Origin: Lachnospiraceae bacterium
Lineage (GTDB): Bacteria > Bacillota > Clostridia > Lachnospirales > Lachnospiraceae
Length of the DNA: 32,103 nt
NCBI GenBank assembly: GCA_017479085.1
Contig: JAFVCQ010000113.1
Location: 1 to 32,103, forward strand
Direction: 5' to 3'
Positions within the stretch are counted from its first letter, which is position 1. Each line of letters begins with the position of its first letter. The position numbers and the translations under genes are program-made. Below, one piece after another: positions 24,278-31,906 of this stretch. The notes beneath the pieces are model-generated. The model was not told the origin of the DNA. It ran no database searches and was given only the letters and a program-made list of their open reading frames with translations.

Positions 24278-24760
24278 ATGGAACGAATCAATCAGATTAT
24301 GGAACATCCGGTGTACCGATATCATATGCAAAGGATTGAAGAGGCAGAACAGAACCGGATCTTTTGCAGGCATGGTCTGGAGCATGCATTAGATGTAGCC
24401 AGAATCATGTATATTCAGGTCTTGGAGAATCATATATCTTATAAGAAGGATCTGATCTATGCAGCGGCGCTGCTGCATGACATTGGCAGGTCGGAACAGT
24501 ATGAGAGACAGATTCCGCATCATGAAGCGGGAGCCGGAATTGCAGCCGTGATTTTGGAGGAGTGCGGGTTTGAACGGGAGGAGATCGACCGGATTACAGA
24601 AGCCATACGCACGCATAGAAATGAGACAGCCGGTGAGCCGGCTTCTCTGAATGAACTGCTCTATCATGCAGATAAGCTCAGCAGGAACTGTTTTGCCTGT
24701 AAGGCGCAGAAGGAGTGCTATTGGGAACCGGAGAAAAGAAATCAGATAATCAAAGATTAG
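24278..24760 (+). CDS. HD-domain hydrolase of the folate cluster
   Basis: This 160-residue protein is a compact HD-domain phosphohydrolase: FCRHGLEHALDVARIMY gives the first His, AALLHDIGRSEQY the HD pair, and LLYHADKLSRNC the last metal Asp. A Cys-rich stretch follows (CFACKAQKEC), a feature I associate with this small HD subfamily. It lies in the folate operon, 103 bp after folC and 17 bp before folP. Folate synthesis needs removal of phosphates from dihydroneopterin triphosphate, a step whose enzyme is unknown in many bacteria; this protein is a candidate by context only. The ATG at 24278 has AGGA 6 nt upstream. Confidence 0.82.
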   Translation: MERINQIMEHPVYRYHMQRIEEAEQNRIFCRHGLEHALDVARIMYIQVLENHISYKKDLIYAAALLHDIGRSEQYERQIPHHEAGAGIAAVILEECGFEREEIDRITEAIRTHRNETAGEPASLNELLYHADKLSRNCFACKAQKECYWEPEKRNQIIKD

Positions 24761-24777
24761 TTGGAAAGAGGTATGAC

Positions 24778-25599
24778 ATGATCATAGGTGGAAAAGAGTT
24801 TGACTTGGAACATCATTTTTACATGATGGGAATTTTGAATGTGACGCCGGATTCCTTTTCGGATGGCGGACAGTTTAATGATATGGATCGTGCGCTCCGT
24901 CAGGCAGAGAAACTGATCGAAGACGGGGCAGATATTCTGGATATCGGGGGGGAATCTACGAGACCGAACCATATTCGGATCACATCACAGGAGGAGATCG
25001 AACGGGTCTGTCCGGTCATAGAGGCGGTCAAGGAGCGTTTTGAGATTCCGGTGTCCATAGATACCTACAAATCGGATGTGGCAGAGGCGGGAATCGCAGC
25101 GGGAGCTGATCTGCTCAATGACATATGGGGTCTAAAATGGGATAGCACTATGGCAGAGGTGGTTGCAAGGGCAGGAATTCCCTGCTGCCTGATGCACAAC
25201 CGTAAGGATCCGCATTACACCGATTTCATGGAAGATGTATTGGAGGATCTGAGAGAAAGCATACATATGGCATTAGAGGCTGGGATTTCGAAGGATAACA
25301 TTCTGCTGGATCCCGGCATTGGATTTGCGAAGGATCGGAATCAGAATCTTTTGATGATGAAACATCTTGACAGAGTGTGTGAGCTTGGATATCCGGTTCT
25401 TCTCGGAACCTCCAGAAAATCCATGATCGGGTTGACGCTGGATCTTCCGGTGACCGAACGGGAGGAAGGAACGCTGGCTACCTCTGTGATCGGAAGAATG
25501 GCTGGTTGCTCGTTCTTTCGGGTGCATGATGTGAAGACGAATTTGAGAGGACTTAGGATGACCGAGGCAATCCTGCAATCTGGCAATGTACTATCGTGA
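24778..25599 (+). CDS. folP: Dihydropteroate synthase
   Basis: This 273-residue TIM barrel joins pABA to hydroxymethyl-dihydropterin pyrophosphate and is the sulfonamide target. The motifs are complete: MGILNVTPDSFSDGG, ADILDIGGESTRPNH (the pABA/diphosphate loop, with Asn-His after Pro), LLNDIWG, ILLDPGIGFAKDRNQN, VLLGTSRKSMIG and FRVHDV. The ATG at 24778 has GAAAGAGG at 24763-24770 with a 7-nt spacer; an upstream in-frame start at 24715 lies in the HD gene. The stop is followed within 2 bases by copy C of the structured repeat, so folP is separated from folBK by 305 bp. Confidence 0.97.
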   Translation: MIIGGKEFDLEHHFYMMGILNVTPDSFSDGGQFNDMDRALRQAEKLIEDGADILDIGGESTRPNHIRITSQEEIERVCPVIEAVKERFEIPVSIDTYKSDVAEAGIAAGADLLNDIWGLKWDSTMAEVVARAGIPCCLMHNRKDPHYTDFMEDVLEDLRESIHMALEAGISKDNILLDPGIGFAKDRNQNLLMMKHLDRVCELGYPVLLGTSRKSMIGLTLDLPVTEREEGTLATSVIGRMAGCSFFRVHDVKTNLRGLRMTEAILQSGNVLS

Positions 25600-25600
25600 G

Positions 25601-25730
25601 ACGTAACGGTACTAAATTCGCAGCTTAGGCTGCTCATTAAGGACCGACGTCCGCAGATATCCCTGCATTGTGAAACATACACCATATCCGGTATCTGTTC
25701 ACTGGCTAATCCTTAACTAAATGACATTGG
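25601..25730 (-). repeat. Structured repeat, copy C (reverse orientation)
   Basis: Read on the minus strand, this 130-bp stretch is nearly identical to the first 130 bases of copy B, from CCAATGTCATTTAGTTAAG to the block GCTGCGAATTTAGTACCG and TTACGT. The three small hairpins are kept: GCAG/CTGC, GGAC/GTCC and GCAGC/GCTGC. Differences from copy B in those hairpins fall in the loops (GGATAT for GGCTAT, CTAA for CCAA). The right-hand inverted arm of copy B is absent. It begins 2 bp after the folP stop. Confidence 0.85.
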
Positions 25731-25904
25731 TTGATATGCTGGCCAATTTACTAGGAATTGTTCGGGATACAGGGGAAACGGCGTACCGGAAAGACCGGAG
25801 GGTGTATATGGTTTTCTGTGGACGCAGAGACAAAGTGATAGTAAGGAATCGGAAGGAAATAACGTGATAGTATTTCCGGAAGCTTCCTAAGATAGGAGAA
25901 TGGA
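25731..25904 (+). other. Rest of the folP-folBK gap
   Basis: Together with copy C this makes a 305-bp gap. These 174 bases contain a 10-bp palindrome GGAAGCTTCC near 25879-25888, two similar GTGATAGTA stretches (about 25845 and 25864), and a 43-codon open frame at 25736-25867 without a ribosome binding site. No promoter was identified with confidence; nothing here can be named. Confidence 0.4.
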
Positions 25905-26726
25905 ATGGATCAGATTGTGATCAGGGATCTGGAGTTGTTTGGATACCATGGAGTGTTTGAAGAAGAGGCATTTTTGGGGCAGAAATTCCTTGTAAGTGCC
26001 ATATTATGTTTAGATACCAGAAGGGCTGGGAAGACAGATGATCTAAAGGAATCCCTTGACTATGGAGAAGCCTGTCAGGTGATCAAAAAGCTGGTGGAGA
26101 CAGAGCGGTACAGACTGATCGAACGACTGGCGGAGGAGATTGCAGAAAAGCTGCTGCTTACATTTTCCCAATTGCAGAGTGTGGAGATAACGGTAAAGAA
26201 GCCATGGGCTCCGGTCAAGATTCCTATGGATACAGTGGCTGTGGTGATCAGACGAGGCTGGCATAGGGTATATCTTTCAATTGGTTCAAACATGGGCGAC
26301 CGTGAGGGATATCTGGATTTTGCCATTGACCGGTTAAATGCTTTGCCGGACACGAAGGTGACAGCGGTGTCGGATTATCTGGAGACAGAACCCTATGGTG
26401 AGGTAGAGCAGGAGCGATTTTTAAATGGCGCGTTAGAACTTGAGACACTCCGGACGCCGCAGGAGCTTCTGGAGACTACGATGGGAATTGAGAGGGAGGC
26501 ACACAGAGAGCGTCTTGTCCACTGGGGGCCACGGACACTGGATATCGATATTCTGTTCTATGATGACCTCATATATATGGAGGAAGACTTGAAGATTCCA
26601 CATGTGGAGATTCCCAAGAGGGCATTTGTGTTAGAGCCGCTTGCGGCGATTGCGCCATATTATATGCATCCGGTATTACACAAATCGGTTCTTGCCATGC
26701 TGGAGGAATTACAGAATGTCCAATGA
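25905..26726 (+). CDS. folBK: Bifunctional dihydroneopterin aldolase / HPPK (FolB-FolK fusion)
   Basis: This 273-residue protein joins two consecutive folate enzymes. Residues 1-118 are dihydroneopterin aldolase (IRDLELFGYHGVFEEE, GQKFLVS, and VEITVKKPWAPV with the catalytic Lys). Residues 121-273 are 6-hydroxymethyl-7,8-dihydropterin pyrophosphokinase (YLSIGSNMGDREGYL, then GPRTLDIDILFYDD with the magnesium Asp pair, and IPHVEIPKRAFVLEPL). The two domains abut at IRRGWHRVYL with almost no linker. The product feeds FolP. Fused FolB-FolK is known in Firmicutes. AGGAG (25894-25898) lies 6 nt before the ATG; a nearer ATG at 25900 is out of frame. Confidence 0.95.
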   Translation: MDQIVIRDLELFGYHGVFEEEAFLGQKFLVSAILCLDTRRAGKTDDLKESLDYGEACQVIKKLVETERYRLIERLAEEIAEKLLLTFSQLQSVEITVKKPWAPVKIPMDTVAVVIRRGWHRVYLSIGSNMGDREGYLDFAIDRLNALPDTKVTAVSDYLETEPYGEVEQERFLNGALELETLRTPQELLETTMGIEREAHRERLVHWGPRTLDIDILFYDDLIYMEEDLKIPHVEIPKRAFVLEPLAAIAPYYMHPVLHKSVLAMLEELQNVQ

Positions 26727-26836
26727 CGGTTATGCAGGCGGGATGGGATGCAATCATATATGGGATGAGTTCTGACGATATGGCAGGATGGCTTCCGGCA
26801 ATCGTGCCAGTGAATAGTAGACGAGGAGAAAAGGAT

Positions 26837-27979
26837 ATGATACAGGATCTGAATATAACGAGAAAAGAAATTGATGCAGTGGATCAACAGATTGTGGAAT
26901 TGATTGAAAAGCGCATGGATCTGGCAATGGAGGTGGCAAAATATAAGTCCTCTACCGGCAAGCCGATCTATGACAGGGAACGGGAATTGCAGAAACTGGA
27001 GAGATTAGGATCTCTGGCCAGTAATGAATTTAATGCAAAAGGGATACAGGAGCTGTTTCTTCAGATCATGTCTGTTTCCAGACGCTATCAGTACAGCCTG
27101 ATTGGAGATCAGGATGGTGTGATCGATACCATGTTTTCCCAGATTGAGAGGCTTGCCATCTCGGAATCTACGAAGGTGGTGTATGCCGGGGTTCCGGGTG
27201 CATTTGCGGAGGCGGCGATGATCGCATACTTTGGAGAGGATGTACAGTCCGATTATGTCAAGCAGTTTCATGAGGTCGCAAAGCTGGTAGCGGACGGGAC
27301 TTCCGATTATGGTGTGCTGCCGATTGAGAACTCATCGGCCGGTTTTGTCAATGGAATCTATGATCTGTTAGACCGATACCGCCTCTCTATTGTAGGGGAA
27401 CAGATGGTTCGGGTGAATCAATGTCTGCTGGGAATTCCGGGGACGGATCTGTCGAAGGTGACAACCGTATTTTCCCATCCGCAGGGCTTGATGCAGGCAA
27501 AAGAATATCTGGAGGATAGGGACTGGAAGCAGGTCAGTATGGCCAATACCGCGTTGAGCGCAAAGAAGGTGCATGATGATGGAGATGTGACACAGGTGGC
27601 AATTGCCAGTGAACGGGCGGCGAAGCTGTATGGTCTTTCCGTGTTGAATCCACAGCTCAATGTATCCGATAACAATACCACCCGGTTTGTGATCGTATCC
27701 AATAAAAGAGAGTATGAGCGCAGGGCCAATCGGGTGAGCATTTCGTTCTCGCTGCCACATACCTGTGGTACGCTGTATAATATTCTGGCACATTTTATTT
27801 TTAATAATGTCAATATGACAAGTATTGAATCCATTCCATTATCCGGAAAACAGTGGGAGTATTGTTTCTTTGTAGAGTTTGAGGGAAATTTGAGCAGTTG
27901 TGAAGTGAAAAATGCGCTGAAGGGCATTATGGCCGAGACAGAGGATTTCCGGATATTGGGCTGCTTTGTTTCACAGTAG
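26837..27979 (+). CDS. pheA: Chorismate mutase / prephenate dehydratase (P-protein)
   Basis: This 380-residue protein takes chorismate through prephenate to phenylpyruvate. Residues 1-85 are an AroQ chorismate mutase (ITRKEIDAVDQQIVELIEKRMDLAMEVAKYK, then KPIYDRERE). Residues about 110-290 are prephenate dehydratase (VVYAGVPGAFAEAAM, YGVLPIENSSAGFVNGIYDLL, and NNTTRFVIV with the catalytic Thr). The rest is an ACT domain for phenylalanine feedback. Its usual ESRP motif reads ESIP here, with Ile for Arg. The ATG at 26837 has GAGGAG 8 nt upstream; an upstream in-frame reading to 26723 has no similarity. It follows folBK after 110 bp and shares chorismate with the trp genes in the window. Confidence 0.95.
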   Translation: MIQDLNITRKEIDAVDQQIVELIEKRMDLAMEVAKYKSSTGKPIYDRERELQKLERLGSLASNEFNAKGIQELFLQIMSVSRRYQYSLIGDQDGVIDTMFSQIERLAISESTKVVYAGVPGAFAEAAMIAYFGEDVQSDYVKQFHEVAKLVADGTSDYGVLPIENSSAGFVNGIYDLLDRYRLSIVGEQMVRVNQCLLGIPGTDLSKVTTVFSHPQGLMQAKEYLEDRDWKQVSMANTALSAKKVHDDGDVTQVAIASERAAKLYGLSVLNPQLNVSDNNTTRFVIVSNKREYERRANRVSISFSLPHTCGTLYNILAHFIFNNVNMTSIESIPLSGKQWEYCFFVEFEGNLSSCEVKNALKGIMAETEDFRILGCFVSQ

Positions 27980-28001
27980 GTATGATAGGAGGGATGTGTA
28001 A

Positions 28002-29537
28002 ATGGCATATAAGACGTTTGCAGCGATTGATGTGGGCTCAACAGATGTAACAATGAAGATCTATGAAATAACGGCAAAGAAAGGATATCGATTGCTGGAT
28101 TATGTCAGTAATATTTTTGTACTCGGATCCGGAACCTATGCAAATGGATATATCTCCCGAAGATCTGTGGAGAATCTGTGTGATATTCTGATCCGTTTTT
28201 CGAAGAAGATGAGGGAATACGGGACTACGGAGTATCGCGCTTATGCAACGAGTGCGTTGAGGGAGGCCAAAAATAACATGATGGTGCTGGATCTGTTGAA
28301 GCTCCGCACCGGAATCAAGGTGGAGATCTTAGGCAATGCGGAACACCGGTTTCTGATGTATAAGGGACTTGCGGTAAAGGCAGAGAATTTTGAACAGATC
28401 GTGGAGAAAAATACGGCCATTGTGGATATCGGTGGTGGCAGTATTCAGATCTCGCTTATGAATAACCAGAAGCTTACGGCGACGCAGAATATTTCCATTG
28501 GGGCTTTGCGGGTGAGGGAACGACTGAAATCCTTTCATGTGGATGTGGAGCATTTAGAGCGCATCATGGAAGAATTCATCACAAATGAGATTGACACGTT
28601 TAAACGGTATTATCTGGGGGATAAGGCACTGAAGAACGTTATTGCGATCGGTGATGAGATCGCATGTCTGAGGCAGATCGTTCCGGAGCTTAAGATTACA
28701 GATCATTTCGATGAGAAACAATTGAATGCAGCTTTTGACAAGCTGATCAGCCGGAATCCGTCGGATCTTGCGGCAGACTACAAGATTCCATATGAAAGGG
28801 CAACACTGCTGCTGCCGGCGGCTATGATCTATGGTGTCTTTTTAAAGCAGTCTAAGGCAGATCTGATCTGGACACCGAATATCGATCTGTGTGAGGGAAT
28901 TATCGTGGATGAATTGGAAAGGACAAAGAACCTGACCTTCCAGCGCAATTTTATGGATGATATCCGTTCCTCCGTGTATCAGATGGCAAAACGATATTGT
29001 TGTAATAAGGAACACAACGCAAATGTGGTAAAGATTGCCGGTATGATCTTTGATAAGACAAAGAAGATTCATGGATTAAAGGAAAAAGAAAGACTGCAGC
29101 TTGAGATTGCCGCCATCCTGCATGATTGTGGAAAGTTCATCAATATGAATGATGCCACAGACAATTCGTATGCCATTATTATGTCTACTGAAATCATCGG
29201 CCTGTCGCGCAAAGAACAGGAGGAGATTGCCAACATTGTAAAATATAATTCTATTCCGCTGCCGGATTATCAGGAACTGAAGGGAAAGATTGGGGAGGCA
29301 GACTACATGACGATCGCAAAGCTGGTTGCCATATTAAAGGTTGCAAATGCAATGGATCGTTCCCATAAGCAGAAGGCTAAGGATTATAACATTGTGGTAA
29401 AGGAAAAGCAGTTAGTCATTACCATCGATACACTCAATGATCTGGCATTGGAGAGGGGACTGTTTGATGACAAGGCGGATTTCTTTGCACAGGTATATGG
29501 TATCAAACCCGTTTTAAAGCAAAAAAGGAGCGTGTAG
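28002..29537 (+). CDS. ppx: Ppx/GppA-type exopolyphosphatase with C-terminal HD domain
   Basis: This 511-residue protein has an actin-like ATPase fold: AAIDVGSTDVTMKIYE (phosphate loop 1), AYATSALREAKN with the catalytic Glu, and AIVDIGGGSIQISLM (phosphate loop 2). From about residue 320 a helical HD-type domain follows with AAILHDCGKFIN. This is the layout of long Ppx proteins that remove terminal phosphates from polyphosphate or hydrolyse pppGpp. The next gene is polyphosphate kinase, only 3 bp away, which points to polyphosphate as substrate. It starts at ATG 28002 after a GATAGGAGG run about 10 nt upstream and follows pheA by 22 bp. Ppx versus GppA cannot be told apart by motif alone. Confidence 0.9.
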   Translation: MAYKTFAAIDVGSTDVTMKIYEITAKKGYRLLDYVSNIFVLGSGTYANGYISRRSVENLCDILIRFSKKMREYGTTEYRAYATSALREAKNNMMVLDLLKLRTGIKVEILGNAEHRFLMYKGLAVKAENFEQIVEKNTAIVDIGGGSIQISLMNNQKLTATQNISIGALRVRERLKSFHVDVEHLERIMEEFITNEIDTFKRYYLGDKALKNVIAIGDEIACLRQIVPELKITDHFDEKQLNAAFDKLISRNPSDLAADYKIPYERATLLLPAAMIYGVFLKQSKADLIWTPNIDLCEGIIVDELERTKNLTFQRNFMDDIRSSVYQMAKRYCCNKEHNANVVKIAGMIFDKTKKIHGLKEKERLQLEIAAILHDCGKFINMNDATDNSYAIIMSTEIIGLSRKEQEEIANIVKYNSIPLPDYQELKGKIGEADYMTIAKLVAILKVANAMDRSHKQKAKDYNIVVKEKQLVITIDTLNDLALERGLFDDKADFFAQVYGIKPVLKQKRSV

Positions 29538-29540
29538 TAT

Positions 29541-31676
29541 ATGAAAGAAAAGAGTAAATTTTTGAAACCGGAATATCTGGAAAACAGAGAACTTTCGTGG
29601 CTGCAATTTAACAAACGGATTCTTGCTGAGGCAAAGGATAAGAACATTTTATTGTTTGAGCGGATCAAATTCTTAAGTATTACAGCCTCCAACCTGGATG
29701 AATTCTTCATGGTTCGGATCGCGACTTTGATCGATATGATTCATGCGGATTATACAAAACGGGATATTGCAGGAATGACACCGAGAGAACAGCTAGAGGC
29801 AATTCTTCCGGAGGCTAAGGAATTCATGGCAGAGCAATACAAAACGCTCAATCGTTCCCTGCTCCCACAACTGGAAAAATGCGGTCTGCATCTGATCCGC
29901 CACCATGAGGATCTGTCCGAAAAACAGGCAGAATATGTGGATGAATACTTTAGGAAGAATGTATATCCGGTATTGACACCGATGGCGGTAGATCAGTCAA
30001 GACCGTTTCCGTTGATCCAGAATCGGACTCTGAATATCGGTGCGTTGATCAAGGATAAGAAGCATGAGGACGTCGTGGATATCGCAACGGTGCAGGTGCC
30101 TGGAGTTCTTCCGCGAATTGTGCCGGTTCCGGCAGAGGAAGAGGGAGAGACGGCGATTATATTGCTGGAAGAGGTGATCGAACGCAATCTGGATCAGTTG
30201 TTCCTGAATTATACGGTTCTAAGTGCACACCCATATCGGGTTATGCGCAATGCGGATCTGACCATCGACGAGGATGAGGCATCCGACTTGTTGAAGGAGA
30301 TGGAGAAACAGATCAGACAGCGGCAGTGGGGAGAGGTCATCCGTCTGGAGGTTGCGGATACGATGGACAGACGTCTGCAGAAGAAATTGATGGAGCAGCT
30401 GAAGGTAGATGAAAACTATGTGTATAAGATCAAGGGACCGTTGGATCTGACATTCCTGATGAAAGCATATGGTCTGGATGGATTTGACGAATACCGGCTT
30501 CCCAAATTTGTGCCACAGCCCGTTCCGGGACTCGACAGAGAACGAGGCATTTTTGACCAGATCAGGGAGCGCGATATTCTGCTGCATCATCCGTATTATG
30601 AATTTACACCCGTGGTGGATTTTATTTCTCAGGCGGCAAATGATCCGAATGTGCTGGCGATCAAGCAGACCTTATACCGCGTGAGCGGAAATTCACCGAT
30701 TGTTGCCTCGCTTGCGAGGGCGGCAGAGAATGGCAAGCAGGTCACGGTTCTGGTAGAGCTGAAAGCACGGTTTGATGAGGAGAACAATATCGGCTGGGCA
30801 AAGATGCTCGAGAAAGCAGGCTGCCATGTGATCTATGGTCTGGTGGGGTTAAAGACACATTCCAAGATTGCGCTGGTGGTGCGGAGAGAGGAAGAGGGAA
30901 TTCGGCGGTATGTACATCTGGGAACCGGTAATTACAATGATGTGACGGCAAAGCTCTATACGGATATGGGACTGCTTACCTGTAATGATGCAATCGGGGA
31001 GGATGCAACCGCAGTCTTCAATATGCTCTCCGGCTATTCGGAGCCGCCGGTCTGGAATAAACTGATGGTGGCACCGATCTGGATGAAGGATCAGTTCTTA
31101 ACACTCATCAATCGGGAGACGGAGAATGCCAGGAAGGGGAAGGAGGCAAGGATTATTGCCAAGAAGAATTCCCTGTGTGAACCGGCGATCATCGAAGCGC
31201 TTTATAAGGCGAGTGCTGCCGGCGTGAAGATCGATCTGATCGTCAGGGGAATCTGCTGTCTGAAGGTTGGAATTCCGGGAATTTCCGAGAATATTCAAGT
31301 GCGTTCCATTGTGGGGAATTTTTTGGAGCATGCCAGAATCTTTTATTTTTACAATGGCGGATTTGAGGATGTGTATATGGGAAGTGCGGACTGGATGCCG
31401 CGGAATCTGGATAAGCGTGTGGAGATCACCTTTCCGGTAGAGGACGAAAAGCTGAAGCAGGAGGCGATCAGTATCTTAAGATTACAGTTGGCAGATACCC
31501 TGAAAGCACACATATTACAGCCAAACGGACGGGAATATGCAAAGCAGGATCTGCGTGGGCTGGAACGAATCGGAGCACAGAATGAATTCTGCAAACAGGC
31601 AATGCAGAAAAAGACAAAGGTGGATGAGAGTGTGGTAAAACATGTCTTTGAACCGATTACGGCCAAACAAAATTAA
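29541..31676 (+). CDS. ppk: Polyphosphate kinase
   Basis: This 711-residue enzyme makes inorganic polyphosphate reversibly from ATP. It opens ENRELSWLQFNKRILAEA, the N-terminal domain signature of PPK1. The phosphorylated His is His440 in GLKTHSKIALV (E. coli His435), followed by VHLGTGNYND, and a second active-site His is His597 in FLEHARIFYFYNGG (E. coli His592). The length is normal and all four PPK1 domains are present. AAGGAG (29525-29530) lies inside the end of ppx, 10 nt before the ATG, so the two opposing enzymes are probably translated from one message. The membrane is the usual location of PPK1. Confidence 0.97.
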   Translation: MKEKSKFLKPEYLENRELSWLQFNKRILAEAKDKNILLFERIKFLSITASNLDEFFMVRIATLIDMIHADYTKRDIAGMTPREQLEAILPEAKEFMAEQYKTLNRSLLPQLEKCGLHLIRHHEDLSEKQAEYVDEYFRKNVYPVLTPMAVDQSRPFPLIQNRTLNIGALIKDKKHEDVVDIATVQVPGVLPRIVPVPAEEEGETAIILLEEVIERNLDQLFLNYTVLSAHPYRVMRNADLTIDEDEASDLLKEMEKQIRQRQWGEVIRLEVADTMDRRLQKKLMEQLKVDENYVYKIKGPLDLTFLMKAYGLDGFDEYRLPKFVPQPVPGLDRERGIFDQIRERDILLHHPYYEFTPVVDFISQAANDPNVLAIKQTLYRVSGNSPIVASLARAAENGKQVTVLVELKARFDEENNIGWAKMLEKAGCHVIYGLVGLKTHSKIALVVRREEEGIRRYVHLGTGNYNDVTAKLYTDMGLLTCNDAIGEDATAVFNMLSGYSEPPVWNKLMVAPIWMKDQFLTLINRETENARKGKEARIIAKKNSLCEPAIIEALYKASAAGVKIDLIVRGICCLKVGIPGISENIQVRSIVGNFLEHARIFYFYNGGFEDVYMGSADWMPRNLDKRVEITFPVEDEKLKQEAISILRLQLADTLKAHILQPNGREYAKQDLRGLERIGAQNEFCKQAMQKKTKVDESVVKHVFEPITAKQN

Positions 31677-31684
31677 AAAAATGC

Positions 31685-31713
31685 TTGACGCAGATACAAA
31701 TATGTGGTAGTCT
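31685..31713 (+). promoter_or_regulatory. Promoter for infC
   Basis: TTGACG (31685-31690) is followed by a 17-bp spacer and TAGTCT (31708-31713). The -35 is near consensus and the -10 weak. It stands just after ppk and would give a leader of about 190 nt before infC. Confidence 0.5.
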
Positions 31714-31906
31714 TTAAAGGTCGTGTGACAGAACAACGAAGCAGAGTATCCACTCTCACCTTAGCGCAGAAGGCGACTCGGGTTTTATATTAGAAGAAGA
31801 TTAACCATAGGTTTCTAATAGAAGTGGATAGTTTTGCTATCCACTTTTGTTATGTCCATGAGCAGGATAGAGACAATGAGAACATTTGAGATGGAGGTAT
31901 AAGACC
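31714..31906 (+). ncRNA. infC-rpmI-rplT leader (L20-type autoregulatory leader) with attenuator
   Basis: The 193-nt leader has no gene. It contains a terminator-like hairpin, AAGTGGATAG (31822-31831) with CTATCCACTT (31837-31846) and a following T run, and an upstream TATCCACT (31747-31754) that is complementary to AGTGGATA (31823-31830) in the terminator stem. Pairing of the upstream segment would prevent the terminator. In Firmicutes the infC operon leader is controlled by ribosomal protein L20 through such a switch. The family assignment rests on position and architecture; a covariance search was not run. Confidence 0.7.
31822..31848 (+). terminator. Attenuator hairpin in the infC leader
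   Basis: A 10-bp perfect stem (31822-31831 with 31837-31846), a 5-nt loop TTTTG, and TTTT at 31845-31848. It lies 58 bp before the infC start, so it would stop transcription before the gene unless disrupted by the alternative pairing with 31747-31754. Confidence 0.75.

Noticed and set aside
25736..25867. 43-codon open frame between repeat copy C and folBK
   Set aside because: There is no Shine-Dalgarno before its ATG, the peptide is not recognised, and it lies in a probably recently disturbed gap.
26723..26836. Longer N-terminus for PheA overlapping the folBK stop
   Set aside because: These 38 codons show no similarity to chorismate mutase, and the GAGGAG at 26823-26828 fits the ATG at 26837.
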